From positions 3,038,001 through 3,102,000 of the forward strand of contig NZ_JACCFM010000001.1 of NCBI RefSeq assembly GCF_013410665.1: a DNA stretch of 64,000 nucleotides, in the 5' to 3' direction. Positions 35,572 through 43,675 of the stretch are shown here, piece by piece. Under the pieces are notes generated by a model, which saw only the letters and a list, made by a program, of their open reading frames with translations, was not told the DNA's origin and searched no databases. The position numbers and the translations under genes were made by a program. The first letter of the stretch is position 1, and each line of letters opens with the position of its first letter. Source of the DNA: Leifsonia psychrotolerans. GTDB taxonomy: Bacteria; Actinomycetota; Actinomycetes; Actinomycetales; Microbacteriaceae.

Positions 35572-35652
35572 AGCCTGAAGGCTCTACCCTTGTTGGGGGG
35601 GATCGGGTTTGCCACCGTGTTTGCGGCGTTGTAGCGTCGGAAATGTTCGGTG
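35570..35652 (+). promoter_or_regulatory. 83-bp conserved leader, copy B
   Basis: Near-copy of 29677-29759, starting at the very end of the ATPase gene and ending 110 bp before the WXG100 start. Conservation outside any coding frame suggests a promoter or untranslated leader driving the WXG100-toxin operon. Confidence 0.6.
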
Positions 35653-35762
35653 TTTAGCGTGAAGCTACGCCGGGCTTGGGGGTTTGGCGTTGATGACCGG
35701 GGGGCGGTTTTGCTCGGCGATCGCGGCAAGCTGAAAACGTCAATTGAGAGAGAGCATCGCAA

Positions 35763-36056
35763 ATGTCGAACATCAAGGTGAGCTACGGCGAGATTGAGGC
35801 CGCCGCGGGGCAGCTGGGAACCGGTCGTGAAGAGATCACGACCAAACTTCAGGGCTTGCAGACGCAGATCGGTCAGCTGGTTTCGTCGGGCTTTGTTACC
35901 GACCAGGCGTCGGGAAAGTTCAATGATGCGTACACGAAGTACACCTCGAGTGCGAACACGGTGATCCTGCAGCTCACCGAGATTGAGACGTTCCTCAAGG
36001 GCATCGCGACGGCGATGAAGGACCTCGACACGCAGATCGCGTCGCGCATTCAGTAG
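35763..36056 (+). CDS. WXG100-family secreted protein (EsxA-like)
   Basis: 97 aa, the correct size and helix-turn-helix layout for an Esx substrate: 'IKVSYGEIEAAAGQLGTGRE', turn, 'ASGKFNDAYTKYTSSANTV', 'ETFLKGIATAMKDLDTQI'. The canonical WXG turn is replaced by 'SSGFVTDQ' (Phe where Trp is usual), so it is a divergent member. Ribosome site 'gagagag' precedes the ATG. Probably exported by the adjacent ATPase, folded as a dimer. First gene of the operon ending in the toxin. Confidence 0.85.
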   Translation: MSNIKVSYGEIEAAAGQLGTGREEITTKLQGLQTQIGQLVSSGFVTDQASGKFNDAYTKYTSSANTVILQLTEIETFLKGIATAMKDLDTQIASRIQ

Positions 36057-36062
36057 CCGGCA

Positions 36063-36608
36063 GTGATCGAATCGTCGGGCGTGCCCTCGGCACGTGCAGC
36101 CCCTTTCGGCAACTCAGTTCCTGAAGATTCTGCGATCGTTCATTCAGCGTCGCGGGATCTGGTGCTTGAGTTCGCCGAGCTGTGGGTGCGAGGGATGGCA
36201 GACGTCGACAAGCTGTGGAAGATCTTTGACCTGTGCGAGATGTATCTTCTCCAGCCTGACTATTTCGGTGCTCCCGTTTACCGCGTGAACGAGCAACTGG
36301 TGACACCGGTGTTCTCGTCCGATGCCCTGCTGACCAGGTTCATTGAAGAATCGGCCCTCGGGCCCGACCGTGACACTGACGGCTTTGATTGGATGCGCCT
36401 CACGGGAGCGAAGATCTTCGGGCTCCCCGTTCGAGCACGCTTTCTTGTGATCGATCCGGGGAGTCCGCACTCCGCGACCGTTGACCTTGCGTCCCGTGAG
36501 GATCCCCCACCGTTGGCGGGTGGCGCACCACCTATTGCGATCAACCTGCAGATTGACGAAGACGGCCGAACCATAGGTGGGCCGCCTCAGGCGTTCGAGA
36601 GAGTGTAG
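36063..36608 (+). CDS. SseB-like protein of the T7SS locus
   Basis: 181 aa, GTG start 7 bp after the WXG100 gene, no signal peptide. The core 'YFGAPVYRVNEQLVTPVFSS' followed by 'DALLTRFIEE' resembles the SseB N-terminal domain (a small alpha/beta module often found beside Actinobacteria secretion or toxin loci). A C-terminal Pro/Gly-rich tail follows. It may be a chaperone or regulator of the toxin complex; assignment is by pattern and context. Confidence 0.5.
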   Translation: MIESSGVPSARAAPFGNSVPEDSAIVHSASRDLVLEFAELWVRGMADVDKLWKIFDLCEMYLLQPDYFGAPVYRVNEQLVTPVFSSDALLTRFIEESALGPDRDTDGFDWMRLTGAKIFGLPVRARFLVIDPGSPHSATVDLASREDPPPLAGGAPPIAINLQIDEDGRTIGGPPQAFERV

Positions 36609-36613
36609 CGATC

Positions 36614-36907
36614 ATGAACACGTTTGAGAGCTCCCCGCAGGAACTCCGCGGGGCGTCCGCGCGCGCGGGCTCCATTGCATCAGCGCTCAAAAGCCACCCG
36701 ATTCATCAGCTCGCGGCCGGGGATTTCGGACACGCCGGCCTGGCCGCTGCTGTGACCGCATTTCAACAGGCCTGGTCCGGGGAGATCCGTTTGAGGGAAG
36801 CCAGCGCCGAGAACACACGTCGCTTTCTTGAGAGTGCCGCTGCCGATTCTGAAAAGGCTGACGCGATCCTCGCGAAAGAAATAGGACGTTTGGGCGGAGC
36901 GAAGTGA
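36614..36907 (+). CDS. Small helical WXG100-like partner of the toxin
   Basis: 97 aa, two predicted helices joined by a turn near 'LAAGDFGHAG', with 'TAFQQAWSGEIRLREASAEN' containing a W-S-G (WXG-type) tripeptide in the second half rather than the middle. The C-terminal helix is 'ADSEKADAILAKEIGRL'. Ends with a GTGA overlap onto the toxin gene, so it is made with the toxin and is a likely export partner or targeting factor, as in known type VII toxin operons (inference). Confidence 0.65.
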   Translation: MNTFESSPQELRGASARAGSIASALKSHPIHQLAAGDFGHAGLAAAVTAFQQAWSGEIRLREASAENTRRFLESAAADSEKADAILAKEIGRLGGAK

Positions 36908-38304
36908 CGCTACTTACCGCTCGCAGCACGGTCGAAGAGTTGGCTCCGGGGAGCCCCCTCGCGATCGCGGGTGCCGTGGAATGCACGGGGGCCGGTATTG
37001 CACCTACCCGAAACGGGGCGCAAATGTGGGAGGCCGTCCAAGCTCCGTCGTGGAAGGGACAGGCCGCGTCATCATTTTCTTCGGTTGCACCACTCGAAGC
37101 GGCCAGACTCGGTGTGGGCCCGGCCGCGTTCAACCGAACCGCAGCCGCGCTCATGCGTTACGAGTCCGCATTCGTGGCAACTCGTGCTGAGCTTGACGCG
37201 GCTATCGGCGAAGCGGCTCTGGCAGAGCGGGCGACCACACAAGCCAAGCAGGACTACTTCGAGGCTGTCCAGAAGGTGGCACTGGCCGAACCCGGAACGC
37301 CAGGAGCGATCCTTCGCCCCTATTACGATCCGGGTGCGCAGCGCCTAGCCCAGGCCCAGCTGGCGGTCGATGCTCTTAGGACCCGACTCGCTCAAACCGG
37401 CGACGAGGTTGCCGCAGAAGTCCAAGCCGCGGCAAACACGACGAGCGGGAAGTCATCAGAGATCTCTGTGTGGGACCAGATTGTCATGTTTCCTGGGACC
37501 CTGGTCGAAGGATTCATCCTTCAAGGAGTCGACACAGCTGTGGGCGTGTGGGATCTCACCCCAGGGCCATACATCTGGGACGAACTGTTCAACGGCGGCG
37601 ATAGTTGGACCGACTCCTTTGGAGAAGTGTGGCCGGGAATCATTGACAGTATCGTCAACGACCCCGGCGGTGCGGCACTGGAAATGTGGAATGGATTCAT
37701 TGCAGCCGATCACTGGGATGGTTACACAGGCGGTGGAGTAGGACGCGTCTTGTTTAACGGTGCGTCACTTTTCGTCGGGGGCGGGGGCGTACTTCGGGGG
37801 CTCAAGAGCCTCAAAGGACTCAGCGCCGCGGCAAAACTCCGCGCGATGACCAAATTGTTGAGTTCGAGCACCGGGGTGACGGTCAAGAACGGCAAGGTGA
37901 AAATCAATGGTGTCGACAAGATGACCGTTGATGAGCTGGCCGACATCTACAACGACACTCTGCACAACATGGATGCCGATCAGGCCACGCTCGGAAAATT
38001 TGTACCCAAAGGCCCCGCGAGCTACGAGCAAATTGCGGGTAAAGCTGGTGATGCGCACTTCAGCTTGGACCCCTCAAAATGGGCCGAGACACAGAAAAAG
38101 TTCGATCTAACGAACAACGAGATGTACGAGCTTCTGAACAAGCCATTTTTGAATGAGATCATCGAGAAGAAACTCCCCGTGCGTTTTACGCACGACCCCA
38201 ATGCACAAAAGGGTACGTCGCTGTACAAGGAACTTCAATATCTGCGGCTAAATGGCTATGAATATGACCCCGCAACCCGCTTCGCTACATTCGAAGGAAA
38301 CTGA
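36904..38304 (+). CDS. Full-length type VII polymorphic toxin
   Basis: 466 aa, GTG start overlapping its partner gene. Residues 1-190: helical LXG/WXG-like export region ('MWEAVQAPSWKGQAASSFSS' then long helices). Residues 195-305: Trp/Gly-rich pre-toxin linker ('VWDLTPGPYIWDELFNGGDS', 'GRVLFNGASLFVGGGGVLRG'). Residues 307-466: toxin domain ('AAKLRAMTKLLSSSTGVTV', 'AHFSLDPSKWAETQKKFDLT'); the last ~37 residues are the part that differs among cassettes. I do not recognise the toxic activity; no RNase, nuclease or deaminase motif is obvious. Cognate immunity starts 6 bp after the stop. Confidence 0.8.
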   Translation: MTLLTARSTVEELAPGSPLAIAGAVECTGAGIAPTRNGAQMWEAVQAPSWKGQAASSFSSVAPLEAARLGVGPAAFNRTAAALMRYESAFVATRAELDAAIGEAALAERATTQAKQDYFEAVQKVALAEPGTPGAILRPYYDPGAQRLAQAQLAVDALRTRLAQTGDEVAAEVQAAANTTSGKSSEISVWDQIVMFPGTLVEGFILQGVDTAVGVWDLTPGPYIWDELFNGGDSWTDSFGEVWPGIIDSIVNDPGGAALEMWNGFIAADHWDGYTGGGVGRVLFNGASLFVGGGGVLRGLKSLKGLSAAAKLRAMTKLLSSSTGVTVKNGKVKINGVDKMTVDELADIYNDTLHNMDADQATLGKFVPKGPASYEQIAGKAGDAHFSLDPSKWAETQKKFDLTNNEMYELLNKPFLNEIIEKKLPVRFTHDPNAQKGTSLYKELQYLRLNGYEYDPATRFATFEGN

Positions 38305-38309
38305 TCTAC

Positions 38310-38666
38310 GTGTACGTTGAGAATTTATCGGATCTCCGCCGGAAGGTTTTGCGCCATTTCGGTTCGCGGGCAATCTACTACTCGACTAGTCGGTATGACG
38401 CGCCAGGTGTGAGCGAAAGCGGGGAGGTCAGATTCCTGCTTTATGACTCTTTTGTGTTCGGATTCGGGATTATGGAACCCCCGTACACGTCACTCAGCAT
38501 TTTCTTGGATTTCGGTGGGGATATCGCCGCTACTCGGGTTCTCGGAAAGGAACTAACGTTCATTGAGAATGAAGAGACGGACCTTCGAGATGCCTTTGAA
38601 GTTGTAAATCAATACTGTCGACTGCGGTTACCGGACAGGTTTCTGGAGGCGTACGACGCGCTCTGA
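38310..38666 (+). CDS. Immunity protein of the full-length toxin
   Basis: 118 aa, GTG 38310 with 'gaaggaaa' upstream. Same family as the other three: 'MYVENLSDLRRKVLRHFGSR', 'FLLYDSFVFGFGIMEPPYTS', 'NQYCRLRLPDRFLEAYDAL', but the most divergent at the C-terminus (EVVNQY for RVVDEY). Cytosolic, acidic; expected to bind and neutralise the toxin tail. Unlike the other cassettes there is a 5-bp gap rather than an overlap with the toxin stop. Confidence 0.75.
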   Translation: MYVENLSDLRRKVLRHFGSRAIYYSTSRYDAPGVSESGEVRFLLYDSFVFGFGIMEPPYTSLSIFLDFGGDIAATRVLGKELTFIENEETDLRDAFEVVNQYCRLRLPDRFLEAYDAL

Positions 38667-38689
38667 AAGACACCCGACAGGCATCTGTT

Positions 38690-39331
38690 CCCGGCGGTGC
38701 GGCACTGGAAATGTGGAATGGATTCATTGCAGCCGATCACTGGGATGGTTACACAGGCGGTGGAGTAGGACGCGTCTTGTTTAACGGTGCGTCACTTTTC
38801 GTCGGGGGCGGGGGCGTACTTCGGGGGCTCAAGAGCCTCAAAGGACTCAGCGCCGCGGCAAAACTCCGCGCGATGACCAAATTGTTGAGTTCGAGCACCG
38901 GGGTGACGGTCAAGAACGGCAAGGTGAAAATCAATGGTGTCGACAAGATGACCGTTGATGAGCTGGCCGACATCTACAACGACACTCTGCACAACATGGA
39001 TGCCGATCAGGCCACGCTCGGAAAATTTGTACCCAAAGGCCCCGCGAGCTACGAGCAAATTGCGGGTAGAGCTGGTGATGCGCACTTCAGCTTGGACGGC
39101 TCAAAATGGGCCGAGACACAGAAAAAGTTCGATCTAACGAACAACGAAATGTACGAGCTTCTGAACAAGCCATTTTTGAATGAGATCATCGAGAAGAAAC
39201 TCCCCGTGCGTTTCACTCACGAACCATCCAAATTCCCAGACTCGATGCTGGCTCAAGAGCTTGAATATCTTGAAATCAATGGTTACGAGTACCTCCCTGA
39301 AACCCACTTCGCGCTGCCTCCCGGAAAGTGA
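38690..39331 (+). CDS. Orphan toxin cassette 4 (5'-truncated toxin)
   Basis: Homology to the full toxin starts at 38690, 24 bp after the preceding immunity stop, equivalent to toxin residue 254. The first in-frame ATG is 38711, giving 206 aa, with no clear ribosome site. The body is almost identical to the full toxin ('GGGVGRVLFNGASLFVGGGG', 'KKFDLTNNEMYELLNKPFLN'); the tail after 'PVRFTH' differs (EPSKFPDSMLAQELEYLEIN, ending PPGK). Undamaged, so it could replace the active tail by recombination through the shared body. Confidence 0.75.
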   Translation, partial: PGGAALEMWNGFIAADHWDGYTGGGVGRVLFNGASLFVGGGGVLRGLKSLKGLSAAAKLRAMTKLLSSSTGVTVKNGKVKINGVDKMTVDELADIYNDTLHNMDADQATLGKFVPKGPASYEQIAGRAGDAHFSLDGSKWAETQKKFDLTNNEMYELLNKPFLNEIIEKKLPVRFTHEPSKFPDSMLAQELEYLEINGYEYLPETHFALPPGK

Positions 39332-39693
39332 ACACCATGTATGTTAAGGGCCTCTTTGATCTCCGCCAGAAAGTACAGAACCATTTTGGATCTCGGGCCC
39401 TCTACCGTGCGACTCAACGGTATGACCCGGGCGTAAGCGAGAACGGGAACGTCAAGTTTCTTCTCTACGACTCATTTGTGGTGGGGTTCGGGATCATGGA
39501 GCCGCCACTCACCTCACTTGCCTTCTTTCTCATGGCCCCGGGTGATGTAACGACAACGCGCCTGCTCGGCAAGAAACTTGTGTTCATTGAGAACCGGGAA
39601 CAGGACGTCGAGGACGCGTTCCGGGTCGTGGATGAGTACTGCCGGCTGCGGCTGCCCGACACGTTTCTGCAGGTTTATGACGCCCTTGAGTGA
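39328..39693 (+). CDS. Immunity protein, cassette 4
   Basis: 121 aa, GTG 39328 (or ATG 39337) in a GTGA overlap with cassette 4. 'MYVKGLFDLRQKVQNHFGSR', 'FLLYDSFVVGFGIMEPPLTS', 'DAFRVVDEYCRLRLPDTFLQ'. The 3' end and the 11 bp after the stop (CGTGCCGCGGG) are the same as in cassette 1 at 27391, marking a shared right boundary of the duplicated unit. Confidence 0.72.
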   Translation: MNTMYVKGLFDLRQKVQNHFGSRALYRATQRYDPGVSENGNVKFLLYDSFVVGFGIMEPPLTSLAFFLMAPGDVTTTRLLGKKLVFIENREQDVEDAFRVVDEYCRLRLPDTFLQVYDALE

Positions 39694-39782
39694 CGTGCCG
39701 CGGGCATCCGTTGGAGTGAGGGTTGTGAGCGGATTTCGGGACGGCCTCGCTCCCAAATCAGCGGGACTGAGGCGGGGCGCGG

Positions 39783-40181
39783 CTAGCGAGTTTCGCGCGG
39801 ACTGACCGGGCGGGCCAGCAGGCCGAGCAGCCAGCTGAAGAAGCCGAGCACCAGGGCGCCGAGCACACCCCACCAGAAGCCATCGATCTCGAGTCCGAAG
39901 CCGAACAGGCCCGAGATCCAAGCGACGAGCAACAACAGAAGGCCATTGATGATGAACGAGATCAGGCCAAGCGTGAGGATGTAGAGCGGGAACGCGACGA
40001 TCTTTACAACGGTTCCGACAACACTATTCACAACGCCGAAGATCAGGGCGATCAGCAGGTAGGTGAGCACCGTCGCGGTGGTGTTTGACGCGTACGGGTG
40101 CACGTGAACGCCCGCGACGATGAGCGTGGTGAACCACAGGGCAACCGCGTTGAGAATCAGCTTGATTAAGAATCTGGCCAT
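39783..40181 (-). CDS. Phage holin-type four-helix membrane protein
   Basis: 132 aa, start ATG 40181 with 'agagga' upstream. About four hydrophobic helices ('LIKLILNAVALWFTTLIVAG', 'VLTYLLIALIFGVVNSVVGT', 'LTLGLISFIINGLLLLLVAW', 'GFWWGVLGALVLGFFSWLL'). It matches the 'phage holin, 4-TMS' family (PF04020), a chromosomal housekeeping membrane protein in Actinobacteria and not evidence of a prophage. Divergent from the aminotransferase. Confidence 0.85.
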   Translation of the reverse strand: MARFLIKLILNAVALWFTTLIVAGVHVHPYASNTTATVLTYLLIALIFGVVNSVVGTVVKIVAFPLYILTLGLISFIINGLLLLLVAWISGLFGFGLEIDGFWWGVLGALVLGFFSWLLGLLARPVSPRETR

Positions 40182-40293
40182 TCCTCTACTATGGCACCGT
40201 GCCCGTGCCCGTGCGCGATCGAGGGGGTGGGGCGGCGGGCGGGCCGCACAGTACATGCGATCGAGCGAATATGCCCCGTCGTAGACTCAAGAA

Positions 40294-41400
40294 GTGAGTT
40301 CATCTGACCAGCCATCAGTCCGACTGCGTCCCGAGATCGTTGCGCTTCCCGCCTACCGCCAGGGAAAAGCCGCCGAAACCTCCGCATTCAAGCTGTCCTC
40401 CAACGAGAACCCGTTCGGCCCGCTGCCCGGCGTGATCGACGCCGTCGCAGCCGAGACCGCGTTCAACCGTTACCCGGATGCCACGGCGCTAGCCCTGCGC
40501 GAAAAGCTCGCCACCCTCTATGCCCGCAGCGTCGACGAGGTGCACATCGGATCCGGCTCGGTCGCGATTCTCGCCCAACTGATTCTGGCCGCAGCCGGCC
40601 CCGGCGATGAGGTCGTCTACCCCTGGCGCTCCTTCGAGGCCTATCCCTCACTCGTCACCGTCGCCGGGGCGACGAGTGTTCAGGTGCCGAACCGCGCCGA
40701 CCACGGCCACGACCTCACCGCGATGGCCGCAGCGATCACCGACCGCACCCGCGTCGTCATCGTCTGCACCCCCAACAACCCCACCGGAAACATCGTCACC
40801 GCCGACGAGTTCGACGCATTCATGGCATCCGTGCCCAGTGACCTGCTCGTCATTCTCGATGAGGCATACTGCGAATTCGTCACGGAGCCCGGCGCCGTCA
40901 CCGGGCCGCCGTTGCTCACCCGCTACCCGAACCTCGTCGTGCTGCGCACCTTCTCGAAGGCCTACGGCCTGGCCGGGTTGCGCGTCGGCTACGCGCTCGG
41001 ACCGGTCGGCATTCTCGACGCCGCACGCTCCACCGCCATTCCGCTCTCGGTCACGGGCCAGGGTGCAGCCGCCGCGATCGCCTCGCTCGATGAGCAGGCC
41101 GCCCTGATGGAGCGTGTCGGCGTGCTCGCGGCCCGCCGCGACGATGTCTGGCGCGAATTGACCGCCCAGGGCTGGCAGATTCCGCAGCCGCACGGCAACT
41201 TCCTCTGGCTGCCCACCGGCGCGCACACGGCATCCGTTGCCGAGCAGCTCGGCGCGGCCGGCCTCATCGTGCGCGCCTTTCACCCGGAGGGCATCCGCAT
41301 TTCAATCGGCGAGGCGGAAGCGATGGAGAAACTCCTACAGATCTCGAAAGAGATTGTGAATGCTCTACCAACGACCTCATCAACACGACAGCTAAGTTAG
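40294..41400 (+). CDS. hisC: Histidinol-phosphate/aromatic aminotransferase
   Basis: 368 aa PLP-dependent class I/II aminotransferase. '[20 protein letters not shown]' starts the fold, '[16 protein letters not shown]' and 'LDEAYCEF' line the cofactor pocket, and the Schiff-base Lys lies in '[18 protein letters not shown]'. Start GTG 40294. HisC and aromatic Pat cannot be separated by eye. The position just before the branched-chain 2-oxoacid dehydrogenase genes, away from other his genes, suggests an aromatic or branched-chain role (pat). The stop is 4 bp before the E1alpha GTG. Confidence 0.85.
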   Translation: MSSSDQPSVRLRPEIVALPAYRQGKAAETSAFKLSSNENPFGPLPGVIDAVAAETAFNRYPDATALALREKLATLYARSVDEVHIGSGSVAILAQLILAAAGPGDEVVYPWRSFEAYPSLVTVAGATSVQVPNRADHGHDLTAMAAAITDRTRVVIVCTPNNPTGNIVTADEFDAFMASVPSDLLVILDEAYCEFVTEPGAVTGPPLLTRYPNLVVLRTFSKAYGLAGLRVGYALGPVGILDAARSTAIPLSVTGQGAAAAIASLDEQAALMERVGVLAARRDDVWRELTAQGWQIPQPHGNFLWLPTGAHTASVAEQLGAAGLIVRAFHPEGIRISIGEAEAMEKLLQISKEIVNALPTTSSTRQLS

Positions 41401-41404
41401 TACG

Positions 41405-42568
41405 GTGGCAGACCCTGTGAACAACACTCCCGAGCCTGAAACCGGCGCGCCCGAGACCTCCGCAGCGACGGTGCAATTGCTCAACCCGCACGGCGTATTC
41501 GCGCCCACCGCGGCGGCAGAAGAGTACCTGCCCTACCTCGACCGGCTGACCGACGACGACCACCGCCGGTTCTACCGGGACATGGCCGTCGTGCGCCGCT
41601 TCGACACCGAGGCCGCCAACCTGCAGCGTCAGGGCCAGCTCGCCCTCTGGGTGCCGAGCCACGGCCAGGAGGCCGCTCAGGTGGGTTCGGCGTATGCCGC
41701 CCGCCCGCAGGACCACATCTTCCCGTCGTACCGTGAGCACGTCGTCGGCATGATCCGCGGCCTCGACCCGGTCGACATCCTGCGCATGCTGCGCGGCGTC
41801 ACCCTCGGCGGCTGGACGCCCGAAGAGCACGGCAACTTTCACCTCTACACGCTCGTGCTCGCCTCGCAGACGCTGCACTCTACCGGCTACGCCATGGGCA
41901 TGCAGCTCGACGGCTCGACCGCGACGGGCAACCCCGAGACGGATGCCGCGGTGATGGTCTACTACGGCGACGGCGCCTCCTCGCAGGGCGACGCCAACGA
42001 GGCGCTGGTCTTCGCGGCCAGCTACCAGACCCCGCAGGTCTTCTTCGTGCAGAACAACGGCTGGGCCATCTCGGTTCCGGTCTCCCGTCAGTCGCGGGTG
42101 CCGCTCTATCAGCGGGCCAGCGGATTCGGCATGCCCGGCATTCAGGTCGACGGCAACGACGTGCTCGCCAGCTACGCCGTGACCGCCAAGGCACTCGACG
42201 ACGCGCGCTCGGGCAAGGGCCCGGCCCTGATCGAGGCGCTCACCTACCGCGTCGGTGCCCACACCACGGCCGACGACCCCACCAAGTACCGCACCAACGC
42301 CGAGACGGCCTCCTGGGTGACCCGCGACCCGATCGTGCGCTTCCGCACCTACCTGGAAGGCAAGGGCGCCGACGCAGCGTTCTTCGCCGGCGTCGACGAG
42401 GAAGCCGCCGACTACGCGGCGGACGTGCGCACGCGCGCCCTCGAGATTCGAGGTCCCGAGAAGTCGGTGATCTTCGACAACGTCTACGCCGAACCGCACC
42501 CGTTGATCGACGAGCAGAAGGCCTGGCTCGACCGCTACGAGGCATCCTTCGAAGGAGGCAACGCGTGA
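41405..42568 (+). CDS. bkdA: 2-oxoacid (branched-chain) dehydrogenase E1 alpha
   Basis: 387 aa TPP-dependent decarboxylase subunit. TPP motif 'YYGDGASSQGDANEALVFAA' ending in 'FVQNNGWAISVP'; 'RRFDTEAANLQRQGQLALW' and 'GQEAAQVGSAYAARPQDHIF' are typical of branched-chain/pyruvate E1alpha; 'GAHTTADDPTKYR' is the phosphorylation-loop equivalent. GTG start with the aminotransferase 4 bp upstream; GTGA overlap with E1 beta. Works with E2 and E3 to make acyl-CoA from branched-chain 2-oxoacids, e.g. for fatty-acid primers. No E3 gene is in the window. Confidence 0.9.
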   Translation: MADPVNNTPEPETGAPETSAATVQLLNPHGVFAPTAAAEEYLPYLDRLTDDDHRRFYRDMAVVRRFDTEAANLQRQGQLALWVPSHGQEAAQVGSAYAARPQDHIFPSYREHVVGMIRGLDPVDILRMLRGVTLGGWTPEEHGNFHLYTLVLASQTLHSTGYAMGMQLDGSTATGNPETDAAVMVYYGDGASSQGDANEALVFAASYQTPQVFFVQNNGWAISVPVSRQSRVPLYQRASGFGMPGIQVDGNDVLASYAVTAKALDDARSGKGPALIEALTYRVGAHTTADDPTKYRTNAETASWVTRDPIVRFRTYLEGKGADAAFFAGVDEEAADYAADVRTRALEIRGPEKSVIFDNVYAEPHPLIDEQKAWLDRYEASFEGGNA

Positions 42569-43635
42569 GCGATACGACCGCGACTACCACCCTGACCAGC
42601 ACCGGGGCCGCAGCGACCACCGGCTCGGCCGAGGCCGTTTCGGTGGCGCCCGCCGCGGTATCCGCCACCCTGACCATGACGAAGGCCCTCAACCAGGGCC
42701 TGCGCCAGAGCCTGCTCGCCGACCCCAAGGTGCTGCTGATGGGCGAGGACATCGGCCCGCTCGGCGGCGTCTTTCGGGTGACCGAGGGCCTGCACGCCGA
42801 GTTCGGTGAGAAGCGCGTGCTCGATACGCCGCTGGCCGAGTCCGGCATCGTCGGCACCGCAATTGGCCTGGCCATGCGTGGATTCCGCCCCGTCTGCGAG
42901 ATTCAGTTCGATGGCTTCGTCTTCCCCGCGTTCGACCAGATCACCTCGCAGCTGGCCCGTATGCGCAACCGCCATGAGGGCGAGCTGGCCATGCCCATCG
43001 TCATCCGTATTCCCTACGGCGGGCACATCGGCTCGATCGAACACCACCAGGAGAGCCCCGAGGCGTACTTCGCGCACACCCCCGGCCTGCGCGTGGTGAG
43101 CCCATCAAACCCGCACGACGCCTACTGGATGATGCAGGAAGCCATCGCGAGCAATGACCCGGTGATCTTCTTCGAACCGAAGAGCCGGTACTGGCCGAAG
43201 GGTGAGGTGAACTTCGTTGAAAGCGGCACCCCCCTGCACTCCAGCCGTGTGGTGCGCACCGGCACCGATGTGACCGTCATCGGCCACGGCGCCATGGTCA
43301 GCGTGCTGCTGCAGGCGGCCGACATTGCCGCCGAGGAGGGCATCAGCCTCGAGGTCATCGACCTGCGCAGCCTCTCCCCCATCGACTACGGGCCCATCCT
43401 GGCCTCGGTCGAGAAGACCGGCCGTGCCGTCGTGGCGCAGGAGGCGGCGGGCTTCGTGAGCCTCGGCTCCGAGATCACCGCCACGATTGCCGAACGCGCC
43501 TACTACCGGCTCGAGGCGCCCGTGCTGCGGGTGTCGGGCTTCGACACCCCGTTCCCACCGGCATCCGTCGAGACCCACTTTCTGCCGAGCCCCGACCGCA
43601 TTCTCGAAGCCGTCGACCGCGCTCTCGCCTACTGA
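42565..43635 (+). CDS. bkdB: 2-oxoacid (branched-chain) dehydrogenase E1 beta
   Basis: 356 aa. '[20 protein letters not shown]', '[20 protein letters not shown]', '[20 protein letters not shown]' and '[20 protein letters not shown]' are the transketolase-type E1beta signatures. An Ala/Thr-rich N-terminal extension of about 30 residues precedes the core and could start later ([14 protein letters not shown]). Overlaps E1 alpha (GTGA); E2 follows 40 bp later with its own ribosome site. Confidence 0.92.
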   Translation: MSDTTATTTLTSTGAAATTGSAEAVSVAPAAVSATLTMTKALNQGLRQSLLADPKVLLMGEDIGPLGGVFRVTEGLHAEFGEKRVLDTPLAESGIVGTAIGLAMRGFRPVCEIQFDGFVFPAFDQITSQLARMRNRHEGELAMPIVIRIPYGGHIGSIEHHQESPEAYFAHTPGLRVVSPSNPHDAYWMMQEAIASNDPVIFFEPKSRYWPKGEVNFVESGTPLHSSRVVRTGTDVTVIGHGAMVSVLLQAADIAAEEGISLEVIDLRSLSPIDYGPILASVEKTGRAVVAQEAAGFVSLGSEITATIAERAYYRLEAPVLRVSGFDTPFPPASVETHFLPSPDRILEAVDRALAY

Positions 43636-43675
43636 TGATGACCACTTCCCTGATCAACCTTTAGAAAGGCACACC

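Noticed and set aside
27645..39085. Conserved 97-aa antisense frame present in several toxin cassettes
   Set aside because: It recurs only because the cassette DNA itself is duplicated; it lies opposite the toxin frame and has no ribosome site or independent conservation evidence.
39783..40181. Prophage holin as sign of a phage
   Set aside because: The protein belongs to the four-helix PF04020 type common in chromosomes; no other phage genes are nearby.
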